Assembly: GCA_963740255.1 (NCBI GenBank)
Contig: CAVUDO010000002.1
Span: 558,001-622,000 of the forward strand
Length of the DNA: 64,000 nucleotides
Direction of reading: 5' to 3'
From: CAVUDO01 sp963740255
GTDB taxonomy: Bacteria; Actinomycetota; Actinomycetes; Mycobacteriales; Cryptosporangiaceae
Shown: piece after piece, positions 62,076 through 64,000 of the stretch
How the letters are laid out: each line of letters starts with the position of its first letter
Position numbering within the stretch: position 1 is the first letter of the stretch
Notes under the pieces: model-generated
Told to the model about the DNA's origin: nothing
What the model saw: the letters and a program-made list of their open reading frames with translations, nothing else
Database searches by the model: none
Made by a program: the position numbers and the translations under genes

Positions 62076-62947
62076 GCACGGCGAGACGGATCGCGGTCCG
62101 GGTGGCACTGGCCGCGGGAGCCGCCGCCGCGACCAGGACCATGCTCCGGTACGCCGAACGCCTGCCCGAGCGCTCCCGCGAGAGCCTGGCGCGGGTCAAC
62201 CACCGCGGCGAGCCGGTCAGCCTGGTGGAGGGCCCTGTGGTCGCGCTGGCCGCCACCGCGGCGGCTGTGGCCGGCGCGCCGTCGCTGGGGTTCGGTGCGG
62301 CGGCGGCGGTCGCCGGGCTCGGCGCGGGCGCGGTCGGCCTCTACGACGACGTGGTCGGCGCCCGACCGGAGCAGCGGGCCGACAAGGGGTTGCGCGGCCA
62401 TCTGGTCGCGTTGCGGCGGGGGCGGGTCAGCACCGGCCTGGTCAAGGTCGCCGGCATCGGCGTGGCGGGACTGCTGGCCGGACGCGCCGTGTCCCGCGGG
62501 CCGATCGACACGCTGCTTGCCGGTGGCGTCATCGCGGGCACCGCCAACCTCGTGAATCTGCTGGACCTGCGTCCCGGCCGGGCCGTGAAGGCCAGCCTGC
62601 TGCTCGGCGCGCCGCTGGTCGGCGGCCCGGCCGGTGCCGCGGCGGCGGGGGTGCTCGGCGCGTCCGGGGCGGCGCTTCCCGACGACCTCGGCGAACGCAC
62701 GATGCTCGGCGACTGCGGGGCGAACGCGCTCGGCGCGCTGCTCGGCCTGGGCATCGCCGCACACACCGGCCGGTGGGGCCGGGCCGCGGTGTTCGGCGGC
62801 CTGGTCGCACTGACCCTGGCCAGCGAACGGGTGAGCTTCACCGCGGTGATCGAGCGCACGCCCGGACTGCGTCACCTCGACCGGCTCGGCCGGCGTGCGC
62901 TGCTGCGGCCGGCACCGGCCGCAGCAGCGCACGCCGCGACGCCCTGA
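62072..62947 (+). CDS. MraY/WecA-like polytopic membrane protein
   Basis: A 291-residue protein with about eight hydrophobic segments. Motifs resemble the polyprenyl-phosphate N-acetylhexosamine-1-phosphate transferase family: GLYDDVVG, then KGLRGHL, TANLVNLLDLRPGRAVK and LGDCGANALGALLGLG. The first acidic DDxx(D) motif of MraY is not obvious, so catalysis is uncertain. It sits between steB and murJ, in a cell-envelope group. The GTG at 62072 overlaps the small upstream frame. Confidence 0.75.
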   Translation: MSTARRIAVRVALAAGAAAATRTMLRYAERLPERSRESLARVNHRGEPVSLVEGPVVALAATAAAVAGAPSLGFGAAAAVAGLGAGAVGLYDDVVGARPEQRADKGLRGHLVALRRGRVSTGLVKVAGIGVAGLLAGRAVSRGPIDTLLAGGVIAGTANLVNLLDLRPGRAVKASLLLGAPLVGGPAGAAAAGVLGASGAALPDDLGERTMLGDCGANALGALLGLGIAAHTGRWGRAAVFGGLVALTLASERVSFTAVIERTPGLRHLDRLGRRALLRPAPAAAAHAATP

Positions 62948-62954
62948 GACCGCG

Positions 62955-64000
62955 GTGGACCCGACGCAGTCCGACGACGCCAGCGCGGGTGCGGGGGGGG
63001 CACGGCGGGGGCTGGTCGGCTCGTTCCTGGCGGCGGCCGGCCTGATTGCGGCGGTCACCGTCGTAGCCCGGCTGGTCGGCTTCGGCCGGATCTTCGTCTT
63101 CACCTGGGCGGTCGGATACAACGCGGTCGGGGACATCTACCAGGCGGTGAACACGATCCCGAACATCGTGTTCGAGATCGTCGCGGGCGGTGCGCTGGCC
63201 AGCGTCGTCGTACCACTGCTGGCTGCCGCGGTCGACCGCGGCGACCGGACCACCGTGGACCGCTCCGCGTCCGCGCTGCTCACCTGGACGCTGGCGATCC
63301 TGACCCCGCTGGCCGTCCTGGTCGCGCTCGCCGCCGGGCCGATCGTCGAGGCCCTGCGTCCTGACACCGCGTCCCCGGCCGACCTGGCCCTGGGACGGAT
63401 GCTGCTGGTGCTGTTCGCGCCGCAGCTGGTGCTCTACGGGGTCGGCATCGTGCTCACCGGCGTACTGCAGGCGCACCGCCGGTTCGCCTGGCCGGCGGTC
63501 GCGCCGCTGCTGTCCAGCGTCACCGTGATCGCCTGTTACCTCCTCTACGCGGCCGTGGGCGGCGCGGCCGATCCGGCGGCGCTGTCGACCACCGCGGCCG
63601 TGGTGCTGGCCGTGGGCACCACGCTCGGTGTGGCCGTGCTCTCGCTGTGCCTGCTCGTTCCGCTGCGGGCGACCGCGGTACGGCTGCGCCCGACGTTCGG
63701 GTTCCCGCCGGGCGGGTCCGCCCAGGCGCGGCGGTTGGTGGGCAGCGGGGTGGTGGCCGTGCTGGGTCAGCAGATCGCGCTGGTGGTCGTCCTCAAGCTC
63801 GCCTCCGACGGCCGGGACGGCTCGCTGGTCGCCTACACCGTGGCGCAGACGCTGTTCCTGCTGCCGTGGGCGGTGCTGGCGGTGCCGGTGGCAACGTCGG
63901 CCTTCCCCCGGCTCGCCGCGGCCTTCGACACGGGCGACCTCCCCACGTACCGCGCGACGCTGCGGACGGCCACCCACACCGTGCTCACCGTGAGCGCCTG
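62955..64000 (+). CDS. murJ: MurJ-like lipid II flippase (3' end beyond the window)
   Basis: Partial: 348 residues are visible, running off the window. After a short disordered start, RRGLVGSFLAAAGLIAAVTV begins the first helix. Then ARLVGFGRIFVFTWAVG and DIYQAVNTIPNIVFEIVAGG match the MurJ/MVF family, including the conserved NTIPN region. At least nine membrane helices are seen. It should move lipid II across the membrane for peptidoglycan synthesis. GTG 62955 lies 7 nt after the previous stop. Confidence 0.88.
   Translation, partial: MDPTQSDDASAGAGGARRGLVGSFLAAAGLIAAVTVVARLVGFGRIFVFTWAVGYNAVGDIYQAVNTIPNIVFEIVAGGALASVVVPLLAAAVDRGDRTTVDRSASALLTWTLAILTPLAVLVALAAGPIVEALRPDTASPADLALGRMLLVLFAPQLVLYGVGIVLTGVLQAHRRFAWPAVAPLLSSVTVIACYLLYAAVGGAADPAALSTTAAVVLAVGTTLGVAVLSLCLLVPLRATAVRLRPTFGFPPGGSAQARRLVGSGVVAVLGQQIALVVVLKLASDGRDGSLVAYTVAQTLFLLPWAVLAVPVATSAFPRLAAAFDTGDLPTYRATLRTATHTVLTVSA

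Overview
The window is high-GC actinobacterial chromosome, most likely from an actinomycete close to Micromonosporaceae. This rests on gene order (mihF-gmk-rpoZ-coaBC-metK-priA-def-fmt-rsmB-rpe, infC-rpmI-rplT-pheST, argCJBD-R-GH, tyrS...tlyA-nadK-recN-steA-steB), heavy use of GTG starts, ATGA/GTGA stop-start overlaps, and several TAnnnT boxes 6-8 nt before a GTG or ATG that suggest leaderless transcripts. No search was run, so species is unknown.

Layout. 1-11.3 kb: housekeeping genes for nucleoid, GMP, RNA polymerase omega, CoA, SAM, replication restart, peptide deformylation, Met-tRNA formylation, rRNA methylation and ribulose-5-P epimerase, ending with a receiver-GGDEF response regulator. 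11.4-16.4 kb: an FMN riboswitch followed by ribD, ribE, ribBA and ribH, then hisE and hisG. 16.5-27 kb: a PH-domain membrane protein, two minus-strand membrane-protein genes, and a tight plus-strand operon resembling a minimal type IV secretion apparatus: pilin-like, VirB3-like, a VirB4 ATPase with a very long Pro-rich N terminus, a VirB6/TrbL-like protein, a VirB8-like protein, and a combined lysozyme-like/M23 peptidoglycan hydrolase. No relaxase or coupling ATPase is visible. 27-33.5 kb: DUF1844 gene, infC (probable ATC start), rpmI, rplT, a SpoU-family methyltransferase, pheS and pheT. 33.6-38 kb: a nest of insertion sequences, IS3 interrupted by ISL3 interrupted by a second IS3, beside a 212-bp fragment of another ISL3 copy. 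38-40.2 kb: an AT-richer patch coding for exported proteins. 40.3-48 kb: arginine biosynthesis without argF. 48-64 kb: a secreted M14 carboxypeptidase, mpg, tyrS, TPR proteins, a HAD phosphatase, an SCP2 protein, a phasin-like protein, tlyA, nadK, recN, steA, steB/mctB, an MraY-like membrane protein and the start of murJ.

Four genes carry single-base frame breaks: priA (1), ribH (1), hisG (2) and the VirB6-like gene (3). Removing or adding one base at each restores a full-length protein. Most lie in short homopolymers and three of the genes are normally essential or biosynthetic, so sequencing error is the simplest explanation. They should be verified before being read as gene decay. By contrast, the in-frame stop in the outer IS3 transposase and the split ISL3 transposase are real signs of element death.
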